From the NCBI GenBank assembly GCA_900770025.1, contig CAAGIW010000013.1, positions 1-64,000 on the forward strand: DNA of 64,000 nucleotides. Reading direction: 5' to 3'. A program made the translations under genes and the position numbers. Under the pieces are notes generated by a model. It had not been told where the DNA came from. It did no database searches and was given only the letters and a program-made list of their open reading frames with translations. Origin of the DNA: an uncultured Prevotella sp. (GTDB taxonomy: Bacteria > Bacteroidota > Bacteroidia > Bacteroidales > Bacteroidaceae). This document shows positions 44,520 to 53,480 of this stretch, one piece after another (position 1 is the stretch's first letter; every line of letters starts with the position of its first letter).

Positions 44520-45056
44520 ATGAATATAACTCATCAAAACAAGGTGGCCACTGTGCTTGTGATGGCCGTGGCCATGCTGCTTTTGCAGTGCAAGGAGAAG
44601 AAAAATAGCGACATCATCATCACGCAGAAGGTGGAAAAACCCCAGCCCAAGGGACCTGTGACCATGCAGGACTACCGGCAGAACACGCAGGTGCAGTGGC
44701 AGGGAGCCGACTATGTGTGTGACATCCACCGCACGGCGTGCGACAGTATGCAGATGGTGACCAATGAGGATGGACAGTCGTTCATTGACAATCGCATCAC
44801 ACTCACGGTGACCCGTGCCAATGGTTCGGTCTTTTTCCAGAAGACATTTGTCAAGGATGATTTCAAATCCTTGCTCGACAATAACTTCCATGCCAACGGC
44901 ATCTTGGAAGGACTGGTGTTCGACAGGGTGGATGGCCAGCGCCTGCGCTTTGCTGCCAGCGTCAGTCTTCCCCAAACAGACGAATACCTCCCCATCGTTG
45001 TTTTTGTCAACCGACAGGGAGGTATCAGCATGGAGGTGGCCACAGAAGAGGATTAA
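44520..45056 (+). CDS. DUF4738 family probable lipoprotein
   Basis: A 178-residue exported protein. The N-terminus (MNITHQNKVATVLVMAVAMLLLQ) is hydrophobic and followed by C24 then KEKKNSD, so it is probably a lipoprotein anchored by that cysteine, though the LLQC lipobox is unusual. The rest fits DUF4738, an uncharacterised Bacteroidales family: YVCDIHRTACDSMQMVTNEDGQSFIDNRITLTVTR and a C-terminal LPIVVFVNRQGGISMEV. It begins 13 bases after the HAD gene and ends the run. Confidence 0.8.
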   Translation: MNITHQNKVATVLVMAVAMLLLQCKEKKNSDIIITQKVEKPQPKGPVTMQDYRQNTQVQWQGADYVCDIHRTACDSMQMVTNEDGQSFIDNRITLTVTRANGSVFFQKTFVKDDFKSLLDNNFHANGILEGLVFDRVDGQRLRFAASVSLPQTDEYLPIVVFVNRQGGISMEVATEED

Positions 45057-45105
45057 CTTCGCGGGTGTGCTCCATGGGGTGTGCCTTGAAGGGGCAGTGC
45101 CGGGC

Positions 45106-45648
45106 CTATTCTTTGCTCTTTGAATATGCCTCGTACTGCTCTTTGGTCATAATTCCCTTCACGGCATTGTTGTATGCCTCGTTGCGCTCCTGCATCTTCT
45201 TGAGCCGCTCCTCTCTCATTTTCTTCTGCTCTTCGGTGAGCTGATGTTTAGGCATCACGCTGTCGGTGCCCACGGGGCGTCTCATCTCAGGTCTCTGACC
45301 GTTGTTGCGTCTCATCTCAGGTCCCTGACCTCTGCTGCGCTTCATGCCCGGTCGCATGGCAGGACGTCTGCCGCTGCCTGCCGAGAATGCCTGTGCCCTC
45401 AGCACGTCGGCGTATGCTTCGTTCACCTTCAGCAGACTGTCTGCCTGCATGGGGTCCAGATTGTAGGTCTTCACCATGCGCTCAGTCTGTCTTTTGGCAA
45501 ATTCCTTGGTGTCAAACTTCCTGATTTTCTTTGGCCCCTTCTTCTCTGCTCTCTGTTCTGTCTGGTTGTTTTTCACTTCCTCACTCTGTGCCATGGCAGT
45601 GGTGCCCATTGCCATCATGGCTGCAAATACGAATATCAGCTTTTTCAT
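45106..45648 (-). CDS. DUF4890-like exported Spy/CpxP-type protein
   Basis: A 180-residue secreted protein with a clear signal peptide (MKKLIFVFAAMMAMGTTAMAQ). The mature part is highly charged and helical: KFDTKEFAKRQTERMVKTYNLDPMQADSLLKVNEAYADVLRAQ and a C-terminal helix EEQKKMREERLKKMQERNEAYNNAVKGIMTKEQYEAY. This two-helix layout resembles periplasmic Spy/CpxP chaperones and the Bacteroidales DUF4890 family. Between them is a basic repeat (GQGPEMRRNN, GQRPEMRRP). It converges on the DUF4738 gene with a 49-base gap. Confidence 0.75.
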   Translation of the reverse strand: MKKLIFVFAAMMAMGTTAMAQSEEVKNNQTEQRAEKKGPKKIRKFDTKEFAKRQTERMVKTYNLDPMQADSLLKVNEAYADVLRAQAFSAGSGRRPAMRPGMKRSRGQGPEMRRNNGQRPEMRRPVGTDSVMPKHQLTEEQKKMREERLKKMQERNEAYNNAVKGIMTKEQYEAYSKSKE

Positions 45649-45786
45649 TTTTGTTAGTTTTGTTGGTTTTTGTTCATCGTTCTGTTCTTATGACGTAGGG
45701 CGTTCCGAATGGTTTAATACCCTTTTTGAAAAAGAATGGATTTAGTGTTTGTTTGATTTCTGATGCTTTTATTCACGCTTTTGCTT

Positions 45787-45794
45787 TATATTTG
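45787..45794 (+). promoter_or_regulatory. Promoter -7 box of the AGCS symporter gene
   Basis: TATATTTG matches TAnnTTTG about 43 bases before the ATG at 45837. A second match, TAATTTTG, lies at 45796-45803, so which one is used is unclear. Confidence 0.55.
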
Positions 45795-45836
45795 CTAATT
45801 TTGCAAGCGAATTGAAACGTTTGCTTACTATTTGAT

Positions 45837-47186
45837 ATGGATACTGTCAGCGAAATATTCTCTGTGCTCAGCGGATGGTTGTGGGGATGGCCCATGATAG
45901 TCTTGCTGCTTGGCACCCACCTGTTTCTCACCGTCCGTCTGCGCTTTCCGCAGCGATGGATATTTACGGCCATCAGACTGTCGGTCAAGAAAGACCCCGA
46001 TGGCGAGGGCGATGTGTCGCAGTTTGCCTCGCTTGCCACGGCATTGGCTGCCACTATCGGCACGGGCAACATCATTGGTGTGTCCACCGCCATAGCCTTG
46101 GGCGGTCCAGGTGCGGTGCTTTGGTGCTGGCTCACGGGTGTCTTCGGCATCTCCACCAAGTATGCCGAGGGTCTGTTGGCCATCAAATACCGTGTCACCA
46201 CGCCCCAGGGGCGCATGTTGGGCGGTCCCATGTATGCCTTGGAGCGCGGCTTGGGCTGGCGATCTATGGCCATTCTCTTTGCCGTGTTCACGGCCATTGC
46301 CTCCTTCGGCATCGGCAACACGGTGCAGGCCAATGCCATTGCCACGCTTGTATATGAGTCATACAGTTTGCCGCCTGCCATTACTGGCGGTGTGGTGTGT
46401 GTGTTAGTGGCAGCCGTGTTGCTGGGCGGTGTCAAGAGCATTGCCCGTGTGTGTGGCATGTTGGTGCCGTTCATGGCGCTGTGCTATATTGTGGGCTGCG
46501 TGGTCATCCTGTGGCTCAACAGTGCGTATGTGCTCCCTGCGCTCGGGCTCATCGCCGAGTCTGCTTTCCATCCCCAGGCAGCCGGTGGCGGTTTTGTGGG
46601 CGGCGGCATCATCATGGCTGCCCGCTATGGCATTGCCCGCGGCCTGTTCAGCAATGAGAGTGGTTTGGGTTCTGCCCCCATCGTGGCAGCGGCAGCGCGC
46701 ACCCGCAATCCCGTGCGCCAGGCACTGGTGTCTTCCTCTGGCACATTCTGGGACACAGTGGTCATCTGTGCCCTCACCGGTGTGGTGGTGGTGAGCAGCA
46801 TCTTGGCCTATCCCGACATTGATTATAGCAATGGTGCCACCCTCACCCGCGATGCCTTCGGCAAGATTCCCTTAGTGGGCACGCCCATCCTCACCTTCGG
46901 TCTGCTCACCTTTGCCTTCAGCACCATTCTGGGCTGGTGCTATTATGGCGAGCGTGCTGTGGAGTATCTTAGCGGCAGGCGCTGGGTATTGGCCTATCGC
47001 GTGGTGTATATCGTGGCTGTCTTTGTGGGCAGTGTGGTGCAGTTGGGCGTGGTGTGGAACATTGCCGACTGCATGAATGCGCTGATGGCCATTCCCAACC
47101 TGCTGTCGTTGCTCTTCCTCAACGGCATACTGGTGCACGAAACGCGCAAGTATCTGTGGCGCGGGCGTCTCGAAAGCGAGTCGTGA
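45837..47186 (+). CDS. Sodium:alanine (AGCS) symporter
   Basis: A 449-residue inner-membrane Na+-coupled amino acid transporter with about 10-11 helices. The signature stretch FASLATALAATIGTGNIIGVSTAIALGGPGAVLWCWLTG with ISTKYAEGLLAIKYR is characteristic of AlsT/DagA. Also seen are MYALERGLGW, ARYGIARGLFSNESGLGSAPIVAAAA and LTFAFSTILGWCYYGERA. It would import alanine or glycine using the sodium gradient that the decarboxylase module near 60-62 kb could supply. It converges on the small histidine kinase with an 11-base gap. Confidence 0.95.
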   Translation: MDTVSEIFSVLSGWLWGWPMIVLLLGTHLFLTVRLRFPQRWIFTAIRLSVKKDPDGEGDVSQFASLATALAATIGTGNIIGVSTAIALGGPGAVLWCWLTGVFGISTKYAEGLLAIKYRVTTPQGRMLGGPMYALERGLGWRSMAILFAVFTAIASFGIGNTVQANAIATLVYESYSLPPAITGGVVCVLVAAVLLGGVKSIARVCGMLVPFMALCYIVGCVVILWLNSAYVLPALGLIAESAFHPQAAGGGFVGGGIIMAARYGIARGLFSNESGLGSAPIVAAAARTRNPVRQALVSSSGTFWDTVVICALTGVVVVSSILAYPDIDYSNGATLTRDAFGKIPLVGTPILTFGLLTFAFSTILGWCYYGERAVEYLSGRRWVLAYRVVYIVAVFVGSVVQLGVVWNIADCMNALMAIPNLLSLLFLNGILVHETRKYLWRGRLESES

Positions 47187-47197
47187 TGGGCAGGCAA

Positions 47198-47977
47198 TCA
47201 ACCGATTACCATTGTCATCTCCATCCTGGTGCCGTTGGTATAGGCGGTGTTCACGCTCATATAGCCCCCTAATCTCATGGCTATCTTCTGCACGATGCTC
47301 ATCTCTAATTCAGTGTCCTGATAGTTTTCCTTGGGCTCGTCAAACCAGTTGAACATCTCTTCCTCCCTGCCTTTAGGCACTCCGCAGCCCGTGTCTTCCA
47401 CATAGAAGGTGATGCGTTGCGGGTTCTCCTGTGCGCAGCAGCCGATGGTCACGGTGCCCTCCTTGGTATATTTGAAGGCATTCACCACCATCTGGTTGAT
47501 GATATATTCCAGCAGATGCCTGTCGGTGCGCACAAAGGTCTCGTCGCTCAGTTCCCTTCTGAAAGCCAGTTTCACCTTGGGGTTCAGTTGTTCCTTGATT
47601 CTGTTTGCCTCCACGCACTTCAGACAGAGCTGGTTGGGGCTCAGCGTTTCCTCCTGCAACTTGTGGCCGTTGCCGTTTCCGGCGAAGAGCATCACCTCGT
47701 CTAATTGTGTGTTGATGAGTTCCACATTATATAATATCTGGTTGGCGATGGTTCTCTTTTCGCTTTTCGAAAGATACAGGTCGTCCTTTGCGATGATTTC
47801 TGCCAATCCGCACACCGAGTGCAACGGCGTGCGCAGTTCATGGCTCAGGGTTTTCAGAAACGCCTCTTTCATCCAGTTGCGTTTCTTCAGCAGCGACTTT
47901 TCCACCATCACCATGCGCAGTCTTGCAGCCAAAACCACGCAAGCCACCGACAACAAGATAATAACACATTCAATCAT
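47198..47977 (-). CDS. Small orphan histidine kinase with atypical G2 box
   Basis: A 259-residue sensor kinase with one N-terminal membrane helix (IECVIILLSVACVVLAARL), no periplasmic domain and no PAS domain. HisKA has H46 in LSHELRTPLHSV. The ATPase domain has N-box NQMVVNAFKYTKEG and G1 DTGCG. The G2 region reads DTELEMSIVQKIAMRLGG, where glycines of GxGLGL are replaced by T, E and E, so ATP-lid function may be altered. No response regulator adjoins it. It may sense membrane state through its single helix or signal with another regulator. Confidence 0.88.
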   Translation of the reverse strand: MIECVIILLSVACVVLAARLRMVMVEKSLLKKRNWMKEAFLKTLSHELRTPLHSVCGLAEIIAKDDLYLSKSEKRTIANQILYNVELINTQLDEVMLFAGNGNGHKLQEETLSPNQLCLKCVEANRIKEQLNPKVKLAFRRELSDETFVRTDRHLLEYIINQMVVNAFKYTKEGTVTIGCCAQENPQRITFYVEDTGCGVPKGREEEMFNWFDEPKENYQDTELEMSIVQKIAMRLGGYMSVNTAYTNGTRMEMTMVIG

Positions 47978-48121
47978 TTCTACAGTCTTTTTGTGCGTAA
48001 AATTATTGAAAAACCATAAAAGTTCAAAACATCAGACCTCATTTTGTCTGATTTTGCTTCAATAATTAACAATTATTACATTTCGCTTGCCTAACTATTC
48101 AGCGAATATAGCAAGCAGTAT

Positions 48122-48309
48122 GCGCTGAAAGCGCAGGAGTACACAGCCCAAGGCAGAGCGTAGCGGCACCTTGGGTGTAATATTCCCATTGTTTTTCTAT
48201 ACTTTTGCGCTTACAGCGCGACAACTACCGACACGAACAACGGGCCCAGGGTGTCATTCCGCTTCGCTACATTTACCCTGGGCTGTGCTCTTTTGCGCTT
48301 ACAGCGCGT
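48122..48309. repeat. REP-like inverted pair
   Basis: GCGCTGAAAGCGC at 48122 is followed by ACACAGCCCAAGG, GTAGCG and ACCTTGGGTG. An inverted relative runs from GGCCCAGGGTGTC at 48243 through CGCTAC and CCCTGGGCTGTGCTC to GCGCTTACAGCGCG ending at 48308. A third GCGCTTACAGCGCG sits at 48207-48220. Such short GCGCT-AAGCGC palindromes with a CCCAGGG/CCCTGGG stem recur between genes in many Bacteroidota and resemble REP or RAYT-mobilised elements; that identity is inference. Confidence 0.7.
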
Positions 48310-48330
48310 GATAATCAAGAAAACAGAAAG

Positions 48331-48610
48331 TCCCACCCGGCCTCCCCAAGAGGAGAAGAAGGAAAGAACAAAGGCCCCACCCGGCCTCCCCAAGGGGAGG
48401 AGGATGAAGAATGAAAAATGCGATTTAGTTGCGAGATAAGTAGCTGATGATGAATGGATAACATACATCTAAAAAACCAGTTGGATGCTGTTTGCATTCC
48501 AAAGCAAATGGGGGTGGTTTCTAAAATGGTGCGTTTTGCGTTCTAAAATGGTGCGTTTTGCGTTCTAAAACGGTGCGTTTTGCAATGCAAAATGGTGCGT
48601 TTTGGAATTG
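48331..48610 (+). repeat. Composite 22-bp-period repeat, copy C
   Basis: Two GC-rich hairpin units (CCCACCCGGCCTCCCC at 48332 and 48377) lead into AAGTAGCTGATGATGAATGG (48438) and CCAGTTGGATGC (48477). The array unit starts are at 48528, 48550, 48572 and 48594, exactly 22 bases apart, on GGTGCGTTTTGC. The last unit diverges (GGTGCGTTTTGG) and lacks the terminal palindrome. Confidence 0.9.
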
Positions 48611-48685
48611 TATAAAATCTTATGTGGTTTCTGAAGCAACACAATCCACTCATCATCAGCCATGTTTTACTTTGGCAATCGTTGT

Positions 48686-49765
48686 TCAGACGATTGCCAA
48701 AGTGATGTAATAGCCACCCACCACCAACCATAGGTAGAGTGCTCCGGCCAGCAGGAAAGGCTTGGCACCTGCCTGTCTGAATTTGTCGATGCCGGTGTCG
48801 GCCCCCAATGCGGTCATGGCCATGGTGAGCATGAAGGTGTCGATGTATTCAATCGTCCCGTTCAGCGGAATGTCTTTCACCGTAGGAGCCTGACACCATA
48901 CTTGCAGCAGCGTGTTGATGCCAATCGCGATGATGAAGTAAAAGGCAAACCAGGGGATGGTAATCTTGCTTCGCTTTTTTGCGGTAAGCCCTGCTGCAGT
49001 GCCTTTGCTGCCCCTCAGACCAGAGAGGGCGATGCCCATCACCACCAGCACGGGTGCCAGCATCATCACGCGAATCATCTTGGTGATGGTGGCCGTGCCG
49101 GCAATGCCGAGTGCATCGGTGGGGTCCATAGCATTGCCTGCCCCCGCCACATGGGCCACCTCGTGCAGGGTGCTGCCGGTGTATATGGCCACGGCGGTGT
49201 CGCTCATGGCAGAAAGCATCCCCGAGCGATACATGATGGGGTAGAGAAACATGGAGATGGTGCCGAAGATGACCACCGTGGATACGGCGATGGCGGTTTT
49301 GTGACCCTCGCACTTCACCACGGGTTCGGCACCCAACACTGCCGCCGCCCCGCAGATGGCACTGCCGGTGGAGGTCATCAAGGCCGTGTCGCGGTCGATC
49401 TTCAGCAGTCGGCCGAAAAGGATGCCAAGGAGAATGGTGCCGACAACGATGATGGTGTCGATAAGAATGGCCGTGTAGCCCACCTCGGCCACCTGCGACA
49501 AGGTGAGGCGGAAGCCGTAGAGCACGATGCCCGTGCGCAGTATCTGCTTGGTGCAGAACTTGATGCCAGGCACCCATGTGTTGGGCAGATGGTTGCGCAG
49601 ACTGTTGGCATAGAGCATACCCAGGATGATGCCGATGATGAGCGGACTGAGTGAAAGACTGCGCATGACGGGCAGTTCGGAGAGATAGAAGGCTGCAAAC
49701 GAGAACAGTGCCATCAGCAATATGCCGTGAAGGGCGTTTGCCCTGTTGCCTTTTTCAAATACCAT
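48686..49765 (-). CDS. YeiH-family putative sulfate exporter
   Basis: A 359-residue inner-membrane protein of the UPF0324/PSE family with about ten helices. Motifs are LSPLIIGIILGMLYANSL, GIVLYGFRLTLSQVAEVG, STGSAICGAAAVLGAEPVV (the family signature with ICGAAA) and GSTLHEVAHVAGAG. The family is named for putative sulfate export but the true substrate is unproven. It has a -7 box upstream (49815-49822) and appears monocistronic. Confidence 0.9.
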   Translation of the reverse strand: MVFEKGNRANALHGILLMALFSFAAFYLSELPVMRSLSLSPLIIGIILGMLYANSLRNHLPNTWVPGIKFCTKQILRTGIVLYGFRLTLSQVAEVGYTAILIDTIIVVGTILLGILFGRLLKIDRDTALMTSTGSAICGAAAVLGAEPVVKCEGHKTAIAVSTVVIFGTISMFLYPIMYRSGMLSAMSDTAVAIYTGSTLHEVAHVAGAGNAMDPTDALGIAGTATITKMIRVMMLAPVLVVMGIALSGLRGSKGTAAGLTAKKRSKITIPWFAFYFIIAIGINTLLQVWCQAPTVKDIPLNGTIEYIDTFMLTMAMTALGADTGIDKFRQAGAKPFLLAGALYLWLVVGGYYITLAIV

Positions 49766-49814
49766 AGTTCCAAAATATTTAGGTGAATCAATACTTTTGT
49801 TGTCAATCCGGGCG

Positions 49815-49822
49815 CAAAATTA
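49815..49822 (-). promoter_or_regulatory. Promoter -7 box of the yeiH-like gene
   Basis: Leftward TAATTTTG matches TAnnTTTG, about 50 bases before the ATG at 49765. Confidence 0.55.
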
Positions 49823-49965
49823 GATAAAATCTGCGAGATACTCTGCCGACAGGGAAAAAATGTTTTCCTTCATCCTAATTGTACCATCCTGCATCTCTCT
49901 GCCGAGGGAACATGATTCTGCTTTTGTTTGAGGCCACTTATGGGGTCTCTTTGTCTATGGTAGAG

Positions 49966-50021
49966 ACAAAAATAACAGCCCTTCAAGCGGCGACAGGGTG
50001 GCTGCCAGCGCTTGAAGGACT
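49966..50021 (-). terminator. Rho-independent terminator of carB
   Basis: Inverted repeat CCTTCAAGCG (49980-49989) / CGCTTGAAGG (50009-50018), extended by GGC/GCC inside. On the minus strand, the direction of carB, it is followed by TTATTTTTGT. It starts about 45 bases after the carB stop. The rest of 49766-50063 shows only this and the yeiH promoter. Confidence 0.8.
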
Positions 50022-50063
50022 GTGTGTTTAGATACTCAGATGCTGTGGAGTGCAGAGGTTATG

Positions 50064-53000
50064 TTACTCGTACTCCTGCCAACTCTTTATCTGTATATCT
50101 GTCTGTTTCATCGAACAGAATGCTTCAATGAATGCGGATGCCAGTCGGGCATTGGTGATGAGCGGAATGTTGTGGTCGATAGCTCCACGACGAATCCTGT
50201 AACCGTTGGTCAGTTCGCGGCTTGAACGGTTTTTAGGGATGTTGATGATGAGGTCGAATTTGTGGTCGTGTATCATGTCCATCACGTTCAGTCCGCATGT
50301 GCCTTCCTCGTCAGGCCATCCCACGGCAGTGGCATTGATGTCGTTCGCATTGAGATACTCTGCAGTGCCTTTTGTTGCATATACGGTATAACCGGCCTTG
50401 ACGAGAGCCTTGGCTGCGTCGAGCATGGATGCTTTCTCCTTTGCTCCACCGCTTGAGAGCATGATGCCCTTGTCTTTGGATGGAATCTTGTAGCCAGTGG
50501 AGAGCATGGAGTTGAGAAGAGCTTCCTCGAATGTGTCGCCCATACATCCCACTTCGCCCGTTGAACTCATATCGACACCAAGCACTGGGTCGGCATTCTG
50601 CAGACGGTTAAACGAGAACTGTGATGCCTTGACACCCATGCGGTCGATGTCGAATACCGACTTCTCTGCCTTTTGGAACGGTGCGTCGAGCATGATGCGT
50701 GTGGCGGTGTCGATGAGATTGCGCTTGAGAATCTTGCTGACAAAGGGGAATGAGCGCGATGCACGCAGGTTGCATTCTATGACTTTTACATCACGTCCCT
50801 TGGCGAGGAATTGTATGTTGAACGGTCCGGAGATGTTCAGTTCCTTGGCTATCTTGCGCGAAATCTTCTTTATCTGGCGCATGGTGGAGAAGGAAATCTG
50901 CTGGGCCGGGAACGTCATAGTGGCATCGCCCGAGTGCACTCCGGCATACTCGATATGTTCAGAGATGCCATACTCTACAATCTCTCCACACTGTGCCACA
51001 CCGTCAAACTCTATTTCGTTGGTCTCTGTCATAAACTGTGACACCACAACAGGGTATTCTTTCGACACCTCTGACGCAGCAGTGAGGAAGCGTTTCAGTT
51101 CATCATCGTCGTGACACACGTTCATGGCAGCACCAGAAAGCACGTATGACGGGCGCACAAGAACAGGATAACCCACCTCGTCGATAAACTTGCGGATATC
51201 ATCCATAGAGGTCAGTGCGCTCCATTTAGGCTGGTCGATGCCGAGTTGGTCGAGCATGGCAGAGAACTTGCCGCGGTTTTCGGCGCGGTCGATGGACACC
51301 GGCGATGTGCCAAGGATAGGAACAGCCTGGCGGAAGAGTTTCATGGCGAGATTGTTAGGTATCTGTCCGCCCACCGAAACGATTACTCCGCGCGGACATT
51401 CGAGGTCGATGACATCGAGGACACGCTCAAAGGAGAGTTCATCAAAGTAGAGCCTGTCGCACATATCATAGTCGGTGGAAACTGTTTCGGGGTTATAGTT
51501 GATCATGATAGACTTATACCCGAGTTTGCGTGCTGTGGTAACAGCATTCACCGAACACCAGTCGAACTCCACGGAAGAGCCGATGCGGTAGGCACCCGAA
51601 CCAAGTACGATGACCGATTTGGTGTTGGGATAATAGTTTACGTCGTGTCCCTCGGCGAGATATGTGACATATAGGTAATTAGTCAGTTCGGGATGTTCAG
51701 ATGCCACGGTGGGTATGCGCTTCACGGCAGGTAGGATGCCGTGCTGCTTGCGGTAGGCACGCACTGCCAGATTCTCCTTCTCCATGTTGCTGTTTTTCAC
51801 TTTCAGCACAAAGCGTGCTATCTGGAAGTCAGAGAATCCGAGAGCCTTGGCCTGGCGCATTACGTCTGGCTGGAGGCTGTCAAGACTGTCATACGCCTCC
51901 AACTTATGCTTGAAGTCAACGATATTCTTCATGCGCTCGATAAACCACGGGTCTATCTTTGTCAGTTCCTCTATGCGCTCTATGGTATAACCCTCCTCCA
52001 ATGCCTGTGCAATGGCGAATATGCGCAGGTCGGTAGGATTGGAAAGCTCCTCGTCAAGATTCTCAAACTTGGTATGGTCGTTCCCAACAAATCCGTGCAT
52101 TCCCTGTCCTATCATGCGGAGACCCTTCTGAAGCATCTCCTCGAACGAGCGTCCGATAGACATAATCTCTCCGACCGACTTCATTGATGACCCGAGTTTG
52201 TGGCTGACACCAACGAACTTGGTGAGGTCCCAGCGTGGAATTTTGCATATCATATAGTCGAGTTCCGGAGCCTTGTATGCCGAGTTAGGGGTGCCCATTT
52301 CGCCTATTTGGTCGAGCGTGTAGCCGAGTGCTATCTTCGCTGCCACGAAAGCGAGCGGATAGCCTGTGGCCTTGGAAGCCAGAGCCGATGAGCGTGAGAG
52401 GCGCGCATTGATTTCTATGATGCGATAATCGTTAGTATGGGCGTTGAACGCATACTGAATGTTACACTCACCCACGATATTGAGGTGTCTGACACACTTC
52501 ACGGCAAGTTCCTGAAGCATCTTCACTTGGTCTTCTCTGAGCGAGCATGTGGGGGCAACCACAATCGATTCGCCCGTATGTATGCCGAGGGGGTCGAAAT
52601 TCTCCATGGAAGCAACAGTGAAGCAGTGGTCGTTGGCATCACGTATCACCTCAAATTCTATCTCTTTCCATCCCTTGAGGCTCTCCTCTACGAGCACCTG
52701 CGGAGCAAAGGTGAATGCCGACTCGGCAATCTCTTTGAACTCATCCTCTGTCTTGCATACACCAGAGCCGAGGCCACCGAGGGCGTATGCCGAGCGTATC
52801 ATAATCGGGTAGCCTATCCTGCGTGCGGCGGCGATGGCGTCGTCGAGCGTCTCGCAAGCCTGCGACACGGGCACTTTGAGATCTACCTTGTTGAGTTCCT
52901 TGACAAAGAGGTCGCGGTCTTCTGTGTTCATAATGGCCTCTACACTCGTACCGAGCACCTCTACGCCGTACTCTTCGAGTACTCCTGTCTGGAAGAGTTC

Positions 53001-53294
53001 GGTGCCTACGTTCAGTCCTGTCTGTCCGCCCCATGCCAGCATGATGCCGTCAGGACGTTCTTTCTTGATGATTTCGGTAACAAAAAAGGCATTGACTGGC
53101 AGGAAGTAAACCTTGTCAGCAATACCTTCTGAGGTTTGGATAGTGGCAACGTTAGGATTGATGAGCACCGAACGGATACCTTCTTCGCGAAGTGCCTTCA
53201 AAGCCTGCGAGCCAGAGTAATCAAATTCACCTGCCTGTCCTATCTTCAGGGCACCAGAGCCCAGAACAAGCACCTTCTTTAACTGTTTCTTCAT
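50064..53294 (-). CDS. carB: Carbamoyl-phosphate synthase large subunit
   Basis: Makes carbamoyl phosphate for arginine and pyrimidines together with the glutaminase CarA. The 1076-residue protein has two ATP-grasp halves. The first starts KVLVLGSGALKIGQAGEFDYSGSQA and includes RSAYALGGLGSG and ENFDPLGIHTGES. The second starts SVIVLGSGAYRIGSSVEFDW and includes RPSYVLSGAAM and EYAGVHSGDA. A C-terminal MGS-like allosteric domain (from about 940, IMLSSGGAKEKASML) follows. The start MKKQLKKVLVLG at 53294 is fixed by the family; the open frame upstream is leader. No carA is adjacent. By eye it uses more CTC/CTT leucine codons than its neighbours. Confidence 0.96.
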   Translation of the reverse strand: MKKQLKKVLVLGSGALKIGQAGEFDYSGSQALKALREEGIRSVLINPNVATIQTSEGIADKVYFLPVNAFFVTEIIKKERPDGIMLAWGGQTGLNVGTELFQTGVLEEYGVEVLGTSVEAIMNTEDRDLFVKELNKVDLKVPVSQACETLDDAIAAARRIGYPIMIRSAYALGGLGSGVCKTEDEFKEIAESAFTFAPQVLVEESLKGWKEIEFEVIRDANDHCFTVASMENFDPLGIHTGESIVVAPTCSLREDQVKMLQELAVKCVRHLNIVGECNIQYAFNAHTNDYRIIEINARLSRSSALASKATGYPLAFVAAKIALGYTLDQIGEMGTPNSAYKAPELDYMICKIPRWDLTKFVGVSHKLGSSMKSVGEIMSIGRSFEEMLQKGLRMIGQGMHGFVGNDHTKFENLDEELSNPTDLRIFAIAQALEEGYTIERIEELTKIDPWFIERMKNIVDFKHKLEAYDSLDSLQPDVMRQAKALGFSDFQIARFVLKVKNSNMEKENLAVRAYRKQHGILPAVKRIPTVASEHPELTNYLYVTYLAEGHDVNYYPNTKSVIVLGSGAYRIGSSVEFDWCSVNAVTTARKLGYKSIMINYNPETVSTDYDMCDRLYFDELSFERVLDVIDLECPRGVIVSVGGQIPNNLAMKLFRQAVPILGTSPVSIDRAENRGKFSAMLDQLGIDQPKWSALTSMDDIRKFIDEVGYPVLVRPSYVLSGAAMNVCHDDDELKRFLTAASEVSKEYPVVVSQFMTETNEIEFDGVAQCGEIVEYGISEHIEYAGVHSGDATMTFPAQQISFSTMRQIKKISRKIAKELNISGPFNIQFLAKGRDVKVIECNLRASRSFPFVSKILKRNLIDTATRIMLDAPFQKAEKSVFDIDRMGVKASQFSFNRLQNADPVLGVDMSSTGEVGCMGDTFEEALLNSMLSTGYKIPSKDKGIMLSSGGAKEKASMLDAAKALVKAGYTVYATKGTAEYLNANDINATAVGWPDEEGTCGLNVMDMIHDHKFDLIINIPKNRSSRELTNGYRIRRGAIDHNIPLITNARLASAFIEAFCSMKQTDIQIKSWQEYE

Positions 53295-53474
53295 TGGTAT
53301 GTTTGTTTTGCATTGTAACAAGGGACACATGGGAAAGGCGGGCGACAGACCATGTCTCCTGCGAAGGGCGTACCGGCATCCACACCTCCCACCACTAAGT
53401 TCTGAATCTGGTGGCTCACCGACTTGCCTGTCCGTCACCTGCTGACAGGCGGGCAAAACGAACCACTGATTTTC
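53295..53474 (-). promoter_or_regulatory. Long structured 5' leader of carB
   Basis: About 180 bases lie between a TAACTTTG box (53488-53481) and the carB ATG. In the mRNA sense it can form GCCTGTC/GACAGGC (53450-53425) and CCACCA/TGGTGG (53414-53389), and contains further GC-rich pairing around GATGCCGGTACGCC. I do not recognise a known riboswitch. It may be an attenuator for pyrimidine or arginine control, or a copy of a genomic repeat. Confidence 0.45.
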
Positions 53475-53480
53475 TGTTCA

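Larger units (their letters stand above)
47978..48685. other. Intergenic region with REP-like pair and composite repeat copy C
   Basis: No gene is supported. A small hairpin ATCAGAC/GTCTGAT (48033-48054) lies upstream of the kinase gene. The REP-like inverted pair follows at 48122-48309, then composite repeat C with two GC-rich hairpins and a four-unit array (48331-48610). The rest (48610-48685) shows nothing recognisable. Confidence 0.8.

Noticed and set aside
53295..53456. 54-residue N-terminal extension of CarB
   Set aside because: CarB families start at MKKxxKKVLVLGSG; the upstream frame is cysteine- and arginine-rich and better explained as a structured leader.
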